A stretch of 64,000 nt of DNA. Origin: JADJOY01 sp016713535 [NCBI: Deltaproteobacteria bacterium] (lineage in GTDB: Bacteria > JADJOY01). Each line of letters opens with the position of its first letter. Position 1 is the first letter of the stretch. The stretch is taken from NCBI GenBank assembly GCA_016713535.1, contig JADJOY010000004.1:310001-374000 (forward strand), read 5' to 3'. This document shows, piece after piece, positions 36,562-44,570 of this stretch. The translations under genes were made by a program, and so were the position numbers. Below the pieces are notes generated by a model. The model was given only the letters and a program-made list of their open reading frames with translations. It ran no database searches and was not told where the DNA came from.

Positions 36562-37593
36562 GTGCGCCTCACGCCGGGCCGACGGCTCCTGTTCGTGGCG
36601 TTGATCGCGAGCCTGGCGCTGCCGATCGGCGTCGTGGCCGAGGTCAGCTACCGGGTGCGTCGTGGCATCCCGCTCTTTCCCGAGGGCCCGCGCGCTCGAG
36701 GGGGTGCCGCGAGCGACGGCGCCGCCGCGATGGACTTCGACGACGCCCACTACTACGAGATCTTCGAGCGCGTGCCCGACCCGGAATTGCTCTACACACC
36801 CAAGCCCGGCGTCACGCGCGGCGCGGTCAGCATCAACTCGCACGGCTTCCGCGACCGCGAGTACCCGGTGGAGAAGCCGGCCAACACCTTCCGGATCGTG
36901 GTGCTGGGCGACTCGATCGTGTGGGGGCACCGGCTCGCGATCGACGACGTCTTCGCGAAGCAGCTCGAGCGCATGCTCAACGCCGAGGCGAGCGGTGAGC
37001 GCGCCTACGAGGTGCTCAACTTCGGCGTGTCCGGCTACTCGGCTCGTCAGGAGGTCGGCATCTATCGCGCTCGCGCGGCCGTCTTCCAGCCCGACCTCGT
37101 GATCCTCGGCTTGTGCGTGAACGACGAGTACTACAGCTCGGTGGAAGGCGATTTTCTCGACGATGGGTCGGGGGCGCTGTTTCGCAAGTCGTTCCTGCTC
37201 GAGCACGCGCAGATGTCGTTCATCGAGCTGTTGCGCGATCGCGTGCCCGCGCTCGCGGCGCGCTTCCGGCACACCGTCGACGTCCGCGCGCACCTGACCG
37301 AGCTCGCACGCCTGCGCGGTGGGTCGCGGAGCCTGATCGTGATCTTCCCGGTCCTCGAGTCGTTCGAGCCGTACCGCGATGGCGCTTCCCACGAGCGGCT
37401 GCGCGCCGCCGCCGCGGGCCTCCCCTTCGCGGTGCACGACCTCCTGCCGGACTTCCGGGGCGTACCCGCGCAGGCGTATCGGGTGGATCCCAACGACGTG
37501 ATCCATCCCAACCGGCTCGGCAACGAGGTCGCCGCGCGCGCGACACTCGCGGCGCTGCACGCCGAGAAGCTGCTGCCCGGCGACCCGGGCTGA
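36562..37593 (+). CDS. membrane-anchored SGNH/GDSL hydrolase
   Basis: About 343 residues from GTG 36562 (preceded by GGGAG); an upstream in-frame GTG at 36499 would add 21. The N-terminal anchor is RRLLFVALIASLALPIGVV. The catalytic domain starts with block I IVVLGDSIVWGHRL (nucleophile Ser), has a Gly block (NFGVSGYSARQE), an Asn block (GLCVNDEYYS) and a C-terminal Asp-x-x-His (NDVIHPNRLG). It is probably an envelope esterase or deacylase such as those acting on lipids or polysaccharide acetates. Its substrate cannot be told. It converges on the RMD1-like gene. Confidence 0.85.
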   Translation: MRLTPGRRLLFVALIASLALPIGVVAEVSYRVRRGIPLFPEGPRARGGAASDGAAAMDFDDAHYYEIFERVPDPELLYTPKPGVTRGAVSINSHGFRDREYPVEKPANTFRIVVLGDSIVWGHRLAIDDVFAKQLERMLNAEASGERAYEVLNFGVSGYSARQEVGIYRARAAVFQPDLVILGLCVNDEYYSSVEGDFLDDGSGALFRKSFLLEHAQMSFIELLRDRVPALAARFRHTVDVRAHLTELARLRGGSRSLIVIFPVLESFEPYRDGASHERLRAAAAGLPFAVHDLLPDFRGVPAQAYRVDPNDVIHPNRLGNEVAARATLAALHAEKLLPGDPG

Positions 37594-37596
37594 CCG

Positions 37597-38724
37597 TCAG
37601 CGCAGCAGCGCCAGCACGATCTCGAGCGCGATCAGCACCAGGATCGCGATCTCGAGGGCCTCGGCGCGCGCCGTCGAGGCGCGGTCGCGGAACACGTCGG
37701 TGAGGCGCTCGAGGAGCTCGAGCTTGCCGTCCACGGAACGCTGCCAGATCGGCAGGTGGAGGCGCTCGGCAGTGCGGGCGTGGATCTTGGTCAGGTAGAG
37801 GTCGCCGGTGAGCTTGAGGGCGTTGGCGGTGCGCTCGCGCAGGCTCACCGCGTCGAGGCGCAGCTCGGTGAGCTCGCGCACCCACGCCGCCTCGCGGCGG
37901 TAGGAGAAGAGCCGCTGCGGGCGCTCGGCCTGGTCGTAGAGGGCGTTGAGGCGGCGATCCAGCATGGCGTCGACGTAGCGCAGCTCGAGGAGCTGGACGT
38001 TGAGCTGCTCGAGCACCGCCACCGCGTCGGCGTACTCCTGGTCGATCACCAGCGCCACGTTCCAGTCGGTGACCACGAGGTCGGCCGGCGTGTACGTGAC
38101 CGCGGTGCGGAGGACCTCGTCGACCTCCGACTCGGAGAGCTGGCTCGGGTCGCCGTGGACGAGCCCCGCGAGCCGCTCGCGCTCGTCGTCGAGGAGGCTC
38201 GCCGCGACGCGGTCGGGTGCCATCGTGGTGACCTGGACCACGTAGTAGTCCTCGATCAGCCCGTGACCGGTGGCATCGGGCCGCTCCACGAACGGTGCCA
38301 GGCGCGGGAAGATCTCGCGCAGGCAGCTTCGCGCCGTCGCCTCCCACGGTGCCGTGCTGGTGAGCTCGGCGGTGAGCGCGGTGAGGCGGTCGAGGCCGAG
38401 GTCGGCGAGCGGGATCTCGAACACCACGCTGGCCGCGCCGAAGGCGTGGGCGCGCAGGCTCGCGTGTGCTTCCACCTCGGCGCCCGCGAACGGCAGCCGC
38501 CGCGTGCCCAGGTCGATCTCGACGGGCGGCGCGTGGAACTGGACCAGCGCGGGTCCCGCGCGCCGCCCGGCGCCGTCACCACGCTGGGGGACGAGCGTGG
38601 CGCGCAGCCGCGGGAGATCGATCTCCCAGCCGATGTCGAAGGCGAAGAGGCCGTAGAGCCGGCCTTCGCGGACCGTGAGGCCGCTCTTGCGCGCGCCGCG
38701 GCGCGCGGGCGCGGGCCGGCTCAC
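37597..38724 (-). CDS. RMD1/YagE (DUF155)-like protein with C-terminal membrane helix
   Basis: 375 residues from GTG 38724, which overlaps the DUF423 stop (GTGA). The N-terminal half is alpha/beta (LYGLFAFDIGWEIDLPRLR). The C-terminal half has DWNVALVIDQEYADAVAVLE, QLNVQLLELRYVDAMLDRRL and YLTKIHARTAERLHLPIWQR, the pattern of RMD1-family proteins, which are best known from eukaryotic mitochondria. A last helix (ALEIAILVLIALEIVLALL) is a tail anchor. The family assignment is by pattern, not certain. It is the last gene of the Fe-S oxidoreductase operon. Confidence 0.65.
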   Translation of the reverse strand: MSRPAPARRGARKSGLTVREGRLYGLFAFDIGWEIDLPRLRATLVPQRGDGAGRRAGPALVQFHAPPVEIDLGTRRLPFAGAEVEAHASLRAHAFGAASVVFEIPLADLGLDRLTALTAELTSTAPWEATARSCLREIFPRLAPFVERPDATGHGLIEDYYVVQVTTMAPDRVAASLLDDERERLAGLVHGDPSQLSESEVDEVLRTAVTYTPADLVVTDWNVALVIDQEYADAVAVLEQLNVQLLELRYVDAMLDRRLNALYDQAERPQRLFSYRREAAWVRELTELRLDAVSLRERTANALKLTGDLYLTKIHARTAERLHLPIWQRSVDGKLELLERLTDVFRDRASTARAEALEIAILVLIALEIVLALLR

Positions 38725-39095
38725 CGCGGCCCCGAGAACGCACCCACGGCGAAGGCGATCCAGCCGGCCAGGAAGGCGACCCCGCCGAGCGGCGTGATCA
38801 TTCCGAGGGTGCGCACGCCCGAGATCGCGAGCGCGTAGAGGCTGCCCGAGAAGATCGCGATCCCCGCGAGGAAGAGCCAGCCTGCCGCCACCAGCGCCGC
38901 CGACGGCCCGCGCGCCACGGTCAGCCCGACCGCGAGCAGCGCGAGCGCGTGGTACATGTGGTAGCGGACGCCGGTCTCGAACACGATCAGCATCTCGGCC
39001 GGCAGCCGCTGCTTCAGCCCGTGGGCCGCGAAGGCGCCGAGGGCGACACCGAGGAAGCCCAGGATCGCGCCGATCCCCAGGAAGATCCGGTCCAT
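38721..39095 (-). CDS. DUF423 family membrane protein
   Basis: 124 residues, four membrane helices. It starts MDRIFLGIGAILGFLGVALG with AFAAHGLKQRL, then FETGVRYHMYHALALLAVG and FSGSLYALAISGVRTLGMIT and PLGGVAFLAGW, the standard DUF423 (YgdD-like) pattern. The role is unknown. It overlaps the RMD1-like gene and lies 24 bp after the MMPL gene. Confidence 0.92.
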   Translation of the reverse strand: MDRIFLGIGAILGFLGVALGAFAAHGLKQRLPAEMLIVFETGVRYHMYHALALLAVGLTVARGPSAALVAAGWLFLAGIAIFSGSLYALAISGVRTLGMITPLGGVAFLAGWIAFAVGAFSGPR

Positions 39096-39119
39096 CGCGT
39101 TCGCTCCTTCGCGGCTGCG

Positions 39120-41459
39120 CTACCGCTCGATCCGCTCGAGGAAGCGCGGCTTGATGAGGATGATGAGCGCCGGCACGATCGTCACCGCGGCCAGCGCCGA
39201 CGTCACCATGCTGAGCCCGACGTAGCCGCCGAGCTGGCGGTGGTAGGAGAGCCGCGACAGGCAGATCACCGCCGAGCCGGAGGCGATCGCCGACGCGACG
39301 AAGAAGATCGCCTTGCCCGCGGTGAGCATGGTGGCGAGCGTCGCCTGGCGCACGTCGGGGTTGCGGCGGTGTTCCTCGCGATAGCGGAAGATGAAGTAGA
39401 TCGAGTAGTCGGCGCCGATCGAGATCGTGAGCGCGGTGATGGTGGCGGTGGCGAGGTTGAGCCACGACCCGATGATCCCCATCACGCCGATGTTGCCGAG
39501 CGCCGCCACCACCGACGGCACCAGCACCAGGATCCCCGCGACCGGCGAGCGCAGCACCAGCGACGCGAGCAGCCAGATGATGCCGCAGATGACCACGCCG
39601 TTGCGGAGCTTCTCGCGCACCACCAGGTCGTTGACCGCCTTGCCGATCGCGAGCACGCCGCCCGCCACGTCCACCTTCACTTCGGGAGGGAAGTGGCTGT
39701 CCGCGTAGGTCTTGGCGGCGTGGAAGACCTGGTCGCAGTACTTGGCGTGGTCGTCACGGGCGAAGGCGCGCACCACCGCGCGCTGGTACGGGTGGTCGAC
39801 CACCGCGTCGAAGTCGTCGGGGTCGCCGGAGTAGAGCAAGAAGAGCTGCGCCACCGCCTCGCGCGAGTCGGGGATCACGCGGTAGCTCTCGTCGCCGCCG
39901 TTGAGCGCCACGTTCATCTGCTTGACGTAGTCGACGATCGACTGGGTGCGGCCGACGCCGGGCAGGCTCGCCATGTGCTGCTGGAGGCCGTCGATCGAGC
40001 GCAACAGCGCCGGGTCGTAGAGCCCGTCGCGCGCCGGCGCGGTGACCAGCACGTTGAAGGTGTTGAGGCCGCCGAAGAGCGCGTCGAGGCGCTGATCGTC
40101 CACCCGCACCGGGTCGTCGACCGGATACGCCTCGCGGTAGGAGTTCTCGACCTCGACGCGAAAGGCGCCCCACACCACGCACGCGAGCAGCGCGAGCGAG
40201 ACCGCGAGCACCTTGGCCGGCGACTTGACCAGCGCGTGCGCGAGCCGCTCGAGCACGCGCTCGAGGAAGCCGCTGTGCTGCTCGGCGGCGACCTCGCCCG
40301 CCTTGGGCGCCGGCAAGAGCGTCCGGCACGCGGGGATGAACGTCATCTCGATCACCAGCGCGCTGACGATGCCGAACGACGCCACCATGCCGAACGCCTG
40401 CACGCTGCGGATCGGGAACAGCGTGAGCGTCAGGAACCCCGCCGACGCGATGAGACCGGCGGTGAGCATCACGCCGCCCACCCGGGTGGTGGCCTCGACC
40501 ACCGCCGCGCGGCTGTCGCCGAGGCGCCGGAACTCCTCGTAGTAGCGCTTGAGGATCTGCACCGCGTGACCCGCCGCGACCGCCAGGATCAGAAACGGCG
40601 CGAGCGAGTTCCAGCCGTCCATCGGCACCCCGAGGTGGCCGAGCAGACCGATCGCCCAGGCCACGCTCATGACCGCGGTCACGAGCGGCAGGAACATCGC
40701 CTGGAAGGTGCGGAACGCCTCGTAGTGGACGACGCCGATCACCAGCACCGCGAGCCCGAGCAGCATCATGACGCGCTCGGTGTAGCGGTCCATCTGCGCG
40801 TTCCAGATCGGTAGCCCCGAGAGGTGCACGTCCATGCGCGGATCGGCGTGGCGTGCGATCACCTCGCGGATGCGCTTGTCGAGGATGAGGTTGCGCAGCT
40901 CGGGGCTCGGGTCGAGGTCGTCGATGTCGGCGATGATCGCTGCCACCCTCGCGTCCGCCGAGACCAGCGAGCCCACCACCAGCCGCTGCCCCATGACGTG
41001 GCGGCGAACGGTCTCGATCTCCTCTGGCGTCTCGGGGATCTCGTCCACGAGGCGGCTCACCAGGAGCTCGCCCTCGGCGCCGGCCTCGATGGCCTTCACC
41101 TTGCGCGCGGTGATGCTGATGACCTTGTCGCGGTCGACGTGCGGGATCTCGCCCAGGTCCCGGGTGATGTCGCGGATCTTCTCCAGCAGCCACGGCTGGA
41201 AGATGTCGCCTTCCTTGGGGGCGAGGCCGATCAGCGTCCACTTCCCGCCGCCGTAGATGTCGAGGATCTTGTTGTCGATCGCGATCAGCGGGTCGTTGTC
41301 CGGCAAGAGCAGCCGGCGCTCGTTCGACAGGTAGACCTTCGGCAGCCCCGCGCCGAGAATGGCCGTCACCGCCAGCACGGCGAGGATGGTGGCCTTCGGA
41401 TAGCCCGTGACCAGCGCGACGAAGCGCCGGAGGAAGGTGTTCTCGCGCGGCTGGGGCAT
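39120..41459 (-). CDS. MMPL/RND family transporter
   Basis: 779 residues, about 12 membrane helices in two repeats, each preceded by a large extracytoplasmic loop. N-terminal helix YPKATILAVLAVTAILGAGL; first core RVMMLLGLAVLVIGVVHYEA to LVIEMTFIPACRTLLP; second core IWLLASLVLRSPVAGILVLV to IVPALIILIKPRF. The motif TISIGADYSIYFIFRYREE carries the Asp-Tyr pair typical of MMPL proton relay. This MMPL subgroup ('hydrophobe/amphiphile' or sterol-transporter-like) exports lipids or hopanoids in related bacteria. It is cotranscribed with the Fe-S oxidoreductase and DUF3501 genes; the substrate is unknown. Confidence 0.92.
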   Translation of the reverse strand: MPQPRENTFLRRFVALVTGYPKATILAVLAVTAILGAGLPKVYLSNERRLLLPDNDPLIAIDNKILDIYGGGKWTLIGLAPKEGDIFQPWLLEKIRDITRDLGEIPHVDRDKVISITARKVKAIEAGAEGELLVSRLVDEIPETPEEIETVRRHVMGQRLVVGSLVSADARVAAIIADIDDLDPSPELRNLILDKRIREVIARHADPRMDVHLSGLPIWNAQMDRYTERVMMLLGLAVLVIGVVHYEAFRTFQAMFLPLVTAVMSVAWAIGLLGHLGVPMDGWNSLAPFLILAVAAGHAVQILKRYYEEFRRLGDSRAAVVEATTRVGGVMLTAGLIASAGFLTLTLFPIRSVQAFGMVASFGIVSALVIEMTFIPACRTLLPAPKAGEVAAEQHSGFLERVLERLAHALVKSPAKVLAVSLALLACVVWGAFRVEVENSYREAYPVDDPVRVDDQRLDALFGGLNTFNVLVTAPARDGLYDPALLRSIDGLQQHMASLPGVGRTQSIVDYVKQMNVALNGGDESYRVIPDSREAVAQLFLLYSGDPDDFDAVVDHPYQRAVVRAFARDDHAKYCDQVFHAAKTYADSHFPPEVKVDVAGGVLAIGKAVNDLVVREKLRNGVVICGIIWLLASLVLRSPVAGILVLVPSVVAALGNIGVMGIIGSWLNLATATITALTISIGADYSIYFIFRYREEHRRNPDVRQATLATMLTAGKAIFFVASAIASGSAVICLSRLSYHRQLGGYVGLSMVTSALAAVTIVPALIILIKPRFLERIER

Positions 41460-41472
41460 GGTCAGGCTCGAG

Positions 41473-42066
41473 TCATTCGCTTTCGAGGAGATCGTCCACC
41501 AGCGCCTCGCGCACGGTGTCCTTGAGCTCGGCGCGAGCCTGGTACTCGGGATGGTCGACCACGAACGCGGCGGGCCGCGTCAGGTTGAGGATCGCCATCA
41601 TCTGCGCCTCGCTGAGCTGGAAGCGCACGAACTGCACCGCCGAGATGCGGCGGTCGTTCTCCTCTTCGCGCCCCAGCTCGAAGCGTCCCGGAACCGGCGC
41701 CTCGGACTCGATCTCGAGGCGCAGGTGCTGGTGGAGGCCGAACAGCTTGCGCATCCACTGCGCGCGCTCCTCGGCATCCACCACCTCGACCATGAGCGTC
41801 GCCGAGATCTCGCGCTCGCCCGGGACCAGCGAGTTGTAGGTGTCGACCTCGTGCTTCACCGCGCCGAGCTCGCGGATGTTCTCGACCCGGCACATCTCGT
41901 GGATCTGCCAGCGCACCGTCGCGCGGTTCTCGAAGACGAGCGTCATGATCGGTCCGAGCGCCAGCCGCCGCTCGGCCTTGATGCGCGTGATCTCGGCCAG
42001 GTGCTTGGGCCGCTCGGCGGTGAAGCGCTCGAGCGGCAGGATCTCGTCCATGCTGATTCGGTTCAT
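41473..42066 (-). CDS. DUF3501 family protein
   Basis: 197 residues, starting ISMDEILPLERFTAERPKHL, with RRLALGPIMTLVFENRATVR, WQIHEMCRVENI and an ELKDTVREALVDDL end, the DUF3501 pattern. Such genes commonly sit next to CCG-domain Fe-S oxidoreductases and rubrerythrins, with a presumed role in oxidative stress or metal handling. Here it follows the Fe-S oxidoreductase by 13 bp. No rubrerythrin gene is in the window. Function is unknown. Confidence 0.88.
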   Translation of the reverse strand: MNRISMDEILPLERFTAERPKHLAEITRIKAERRLALGPIMTLVFENRATVRWQIHEMCRVENIRELGAVKHEVDTYNSLVPGEREISATLMVEVVDAEERAQWMRKLFGLHQHLRLEIESEAPVPGRFELGREEENDRRISAVQFVRFQLSEAQMMAILNLTRPAAFVVDHPEYQARAELKDTVREALVDDLLESE

Positions 42067-42079
42067 CGCAGCGCGCTCC

Positions 42080-43486
42080 TCAGTCGACCTTCCCGCCGTA
42101 CGCCTTCCACACGATCTCGATCGGGTGCAGCACCTCCTGGCCGGTGCCTTCCTCGATCTGGAGCTTCGCGATCAAGCAGTCGGACGAAAGCGTCTTGGGC
42201 TTGTGTTCGGTGAGCTGCTCGAGGAGCGGCTGGGCGCCCTTCTTCGAGAGCTCGTAGAACTCGGTCTTCATCCCCCACGTGCCGTCCATGCACGAGCACT
42301 TGTCGACCAGCGTGATCTCGGCGCCGGGCAGGCGCTTCATCACGTCGCGGCTGCGGAAGCCGATCTTCTGGACCTTGAGGTGGCACGGCACGTGGTAGCC
42401 GATGCTGCCGACGTCGACCGAGAAGTCCTCCTTCAGCTTGCCGTCCTTGCGGAGCAGGAAGAGGTACTCCATGAGGTCGAAGGAGTGCTTGGCGACCTTC
42501 TCGGCGGCCTCGCTGCCCACGTAGTCGGGCCACTCCTTCTTCATCATGTACGAGCAGGTCGGGCCCGGTGACAGCACGTCGCAGCCGGCCTCGACGTAGG
42601 GCAACAGCACCTCGATGTCGTGCTTCGCCCAGCTCGTGGCGCGCGGCACGTCGCCGCCGTCCAGCGCCGGCATGCCGCAGCACTTGAGCTCGGGCGCGAA
42701 CACCGTGAAGCCGTTCCGCTCCAGCACCTCGACCGCGGCGTGCCCCACCTTGGGGACGTTCCACTGCACCGAGCAGGTGTAGAAGAGCACCACCTTGGGG
42801 CCGCTCACGTCCTGCGGCCGCGGCTGGGTGGGGTGGCGCTTCTTGAACCAGGAGAGGAACGTCTCGGACGCGAACTCGGGGAGCTGGCGGTCGCGGTGCA
42901 CGCCGAGCACCATCTCCATGCCGATGCGCCCCGGCTTGAGCTTGGCGCCGAAGTTGGCGAGGGCGGGCGTGAGGGTGCCCACCCGACCCACCAGATCGGG
43001 ATCGCCGAGCAACCGATCGGAGAGCTTGACCCCGTTCGCTTTCGCGTCGATCGCCTTGTGGCGCAACATGAGGCGCGGGAAGTCGACGGCGAACTCGTGA
43101 GGCGGCGTGTACGGGCAGATCGGGTCGCAGAGCTTGCACTGGTAGCAGAGGTCGACGACCTCCTGATGAACGCTCTGCGGCAGCTTCTCGAGGGCCTCGA
43201 CCTGGCCCTTCACGTCCGCCCGCACCTCGGCGACGTGGTGCTCGCCGTGACCGCCGTCACCGCCGTGGGACGACGAGCTCTCGGCGGGCGTGGAAGCCAC
43301 GATGTGGCGCGCCTCGTCGCTGACGTCGAGGGCGTCGACCGCCTTGAAGAGGGCGGGGAACGAAGGGCAGAGGTTGAAGCACAGCCGGCAGCCATTGCAG
43401 ATCTCGAAGACCCGCTTCTCTTCGGCCACCAGCTTTGCGGGGTCCCAGTACGCGGGATCGCGCGGAGTGGGGATCTGGAGGAGCAC
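42080..43486 (-). CDS. Fe-S oxidoreductase (GlpC/CCG-domain family)
   Basis: 468 residues. Two 4Fe-4S motifs: CNGCRLCFNLCPS (about residue 30) and CYQCKLCDPICPY (about 114). Two CCG domains follow: LFYTCSVQW...KCCGMPA (about 234-278) and YHVPCHLKV...CSCMDGTWG (about 372-405; the last CCG is CSC here, as in many of this subgroup). It resembles the heterodisulfide-reductase-like proteins paired with DUF3501. An unusual His/Gly/Ser-rich insert (SSSSHGGDGGHGEHH) at about 70-85 could bind metal. It is the first gene of the operon; divergent from the CULT gene. Confidence 0.9.
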   Translation of the reverse strand: MLLQIPTPRDPAYWDPAKLVAEEKRVFEICNGCRLCFNLCPSFPALFKAVDALDVSDEARHIVASTPAESSSSHGGDGGHGEHHVAEVRADVKGQVEALEKLPQSVHQEVVDLCYQCKLCDPICPYTPPHEFAVDFPRLMLRHKAIDAKANGVKLSDRLLGDPDLVGRVGTLTPALANFGAKLKPGRIGMEMVLGVHRDRQLPEFASETFLSWFKKRHPTQPRPQDVSGPKVVLFYTCSVQWNVPKVGHAAVEVLERNGFTVFAPELKCCGMPALDGGDVPRATSWAKHDIEVLLPYVEAGCDVLSPGPTCSYMMKKEWPDYVGSEAAEKVAKHSFDLMEYLFLLRKDGKLKEDFSVDVGSIGYHVPCHLKVQKIGFRSRDVMKRLPGAEITLVDKCSCMDGTWGMKTEFYELSKKGAQPLLEQLTEHKPKTLSSDCLIAKLQIEEGTGQEVLHPIEIVWKAYGGKVD

Positions 43487-43591
43487 CTCCGGTGTACCTG
43501 GGATCGCCTCGGCTCGCTTGATGGCGCAAGAATTTCGGGAAGTTGGCGAGGTAGGCTAACGTCGATTCGGCCCCGAGCAAGGTACTGAAAC

Positions 43592-44035
43592 GTGTTCCAA
43601 CCCGTGATTCACGCCTTCGACCGCGGCGCTCGTCCCGAGCGCCAAGGGGCGATCGTGCCCGTGGTGGAGCGCGAAGCGCGGGCCGGTGAGCCGGGTGCGC
43701 TGGTGTGCGCCGCCTGCGGCGCGCCGATCACCACCACTGCTTCGCGCGTCGAGCGCTTCGGCGCCCACGTCCACGTGTTCTCGAACCCCGACGGGCTCAG
43801 CTTCGAGATCGGCTGCTTCAGCGCGGCGCCGGGAGTCCGGTTGGTGGGCGAAGAGACGCTGGCGTTCACCTGGTTCCCGACCTTCGCCTGGACCGTGGCG
43901 CTGTGCGCCCGCTGCGCCGTCCAGCTCGGCTGGCGCTACCGCTCCGCCTCCGGCGCCGAGTTCCACGGGCTGATCCTGGAGCGGTTGCGGGAGGTGGGCG
44001 GCAGCGACCCCGTGCCGGGGGGCGCCGAGGCGTGA
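43592..44035 (+). CDS. bacterial CULT-domain (cereblon thalidomide-binding-like) protein
   Basis: 147 residues forming essentially a single CULT domain. The zinc cysteines are C39-x2-C42 (CAACG) and C105-x2-C108 (CARC). The aromatic cage is W94, W100 and W114 within TWFPTFAW...QLGW. Spacing W94-W100-C105-C108-W114 equals human cereblon W380-W386-C391-C394-W400 exactly, and WTVA is identical. An NPDGLSFE segment (65-72) matches the cage-facing loop. Position 92 is Phe where human cereblon has His378. Bacterial CULT proteins are known (for example in Magnetospirillum) but their natural ligands are uncertain. The start is GTG. It is coupled to the YkgJ-like gene. Confidence 0.9.
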   Translation: MFQPVIHAFDRGARPERQGAIVPVVEREARAGEPGALVCAACGAPITTTASRVERFGAHVHVFSNPDGLSFEIGCFSAAPGVRLVGEETLAFTWFPTFAWTVALCARCAVQLGWRYRSASGAEFHGLILERLREVGGSDPVPGGAEA

Positions 44036-44295
44036 TCGAGTGCACGAAGTGCGGGGCGTGCTGTGTCGCGCCGGACATCTCGGCGCTCGGCAAGGCCGTG
44101 GGGGTGCGCTGCCCGCACCTCACCGGCGAGAACCTGTGCGCGATCTACGAGGACCGCCCGCAGATCTGCCGCGATCACAAGGCCGACGAGATCTGCGACG
44201 CGATCGAGGCGCCCACGCTCGAGGAGCGCGTGGCGAAGTACCTGGCGCTCTTCGACCTCACGAACGAGGTGGGCCGCCTGCCGCGGGTGCGGTAA
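44032..44295 (+). CDS. YkgJ-like cysteine-cluster (Zn/Fe-chelating) protein
   Basis: 87 residues from a GTG overlapping the CULT stop (GTGA). The cysteines are CTKCGACC at residues 3-10, then CPHL, LCAIYEDRPQICRDHK and EICD: the YkgJ/flagellin-methylase-type cysteine cluster that likely binds an Fe-S or zinc site. It is short but complete for this group. Its role is unknown; tight coupling suggests it works with the CULT protein. Confidence 0.85.
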   Translation: MIECTKCGACCVAPDISALGKAVGVRCPHLTGENLCAIYEDRPQICRDHKADEICDAIEAPTLEERVAKYLALFDLTNEVGRLPRVR

Positions 44296-44305
44296 CGAGA
44301 GGCCT

Positions 44306-44374
44306 GGAGGGTGGCCGCTTCGTCGGCCACCCCAGCGCTCGACCCTGGGGTCGTCGACGAAGCGACGACCCTCC
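44306..44374. repeat. two-hairpin palindromic intergenic element with compensatory arms
   Basis: Left unit 44306-44335 and right unit 44345-44374 are inverted copies of each other (about 24 of 30 positions). Each is itself a hairpin: GGGTGGCC/GGCCACCC on the left and GGGTCGTC/GACGACCC on the right, with reverse-complement loops GCTTCGTC and GACGAAGC. Differences between the units are paired within each stem, so structure has been kept. It is REP/BIME-like. Confidence 0.7.
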
Positions 44375-44402
44375 AACCCCAGCGGGTCGCGCGGATGTGT
44401 AG

Positions 44403-44422
44403 GGGAGGGCGTCAGCCCTCCC
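44403..44422. repeat. GC hairpin
   Basis: GGGAGGGC-gtca-GCCCTCCC, 8-bp perfect stem preceded by GTAG, in the gap between the convergent YkgJ-like and radical SAM genes. Apart from this and the two-hairpin element I see nothing coding in 44296-44570. Confidence 0.6.
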
Positions 44423-44570
44423 GGGATCGGGCACCCCGGCCCGCCGGAGGCGGGCCCTCCGACCCGAGTGGGCGACGGATACAGGGATCGACGGTCGGGC
44501 GATGCGCGGGTTCGGTCGTATGGCCGGGCACGCGGCGCGTGCCCCTCCGGACCGATCGCGACTGCCGGCG

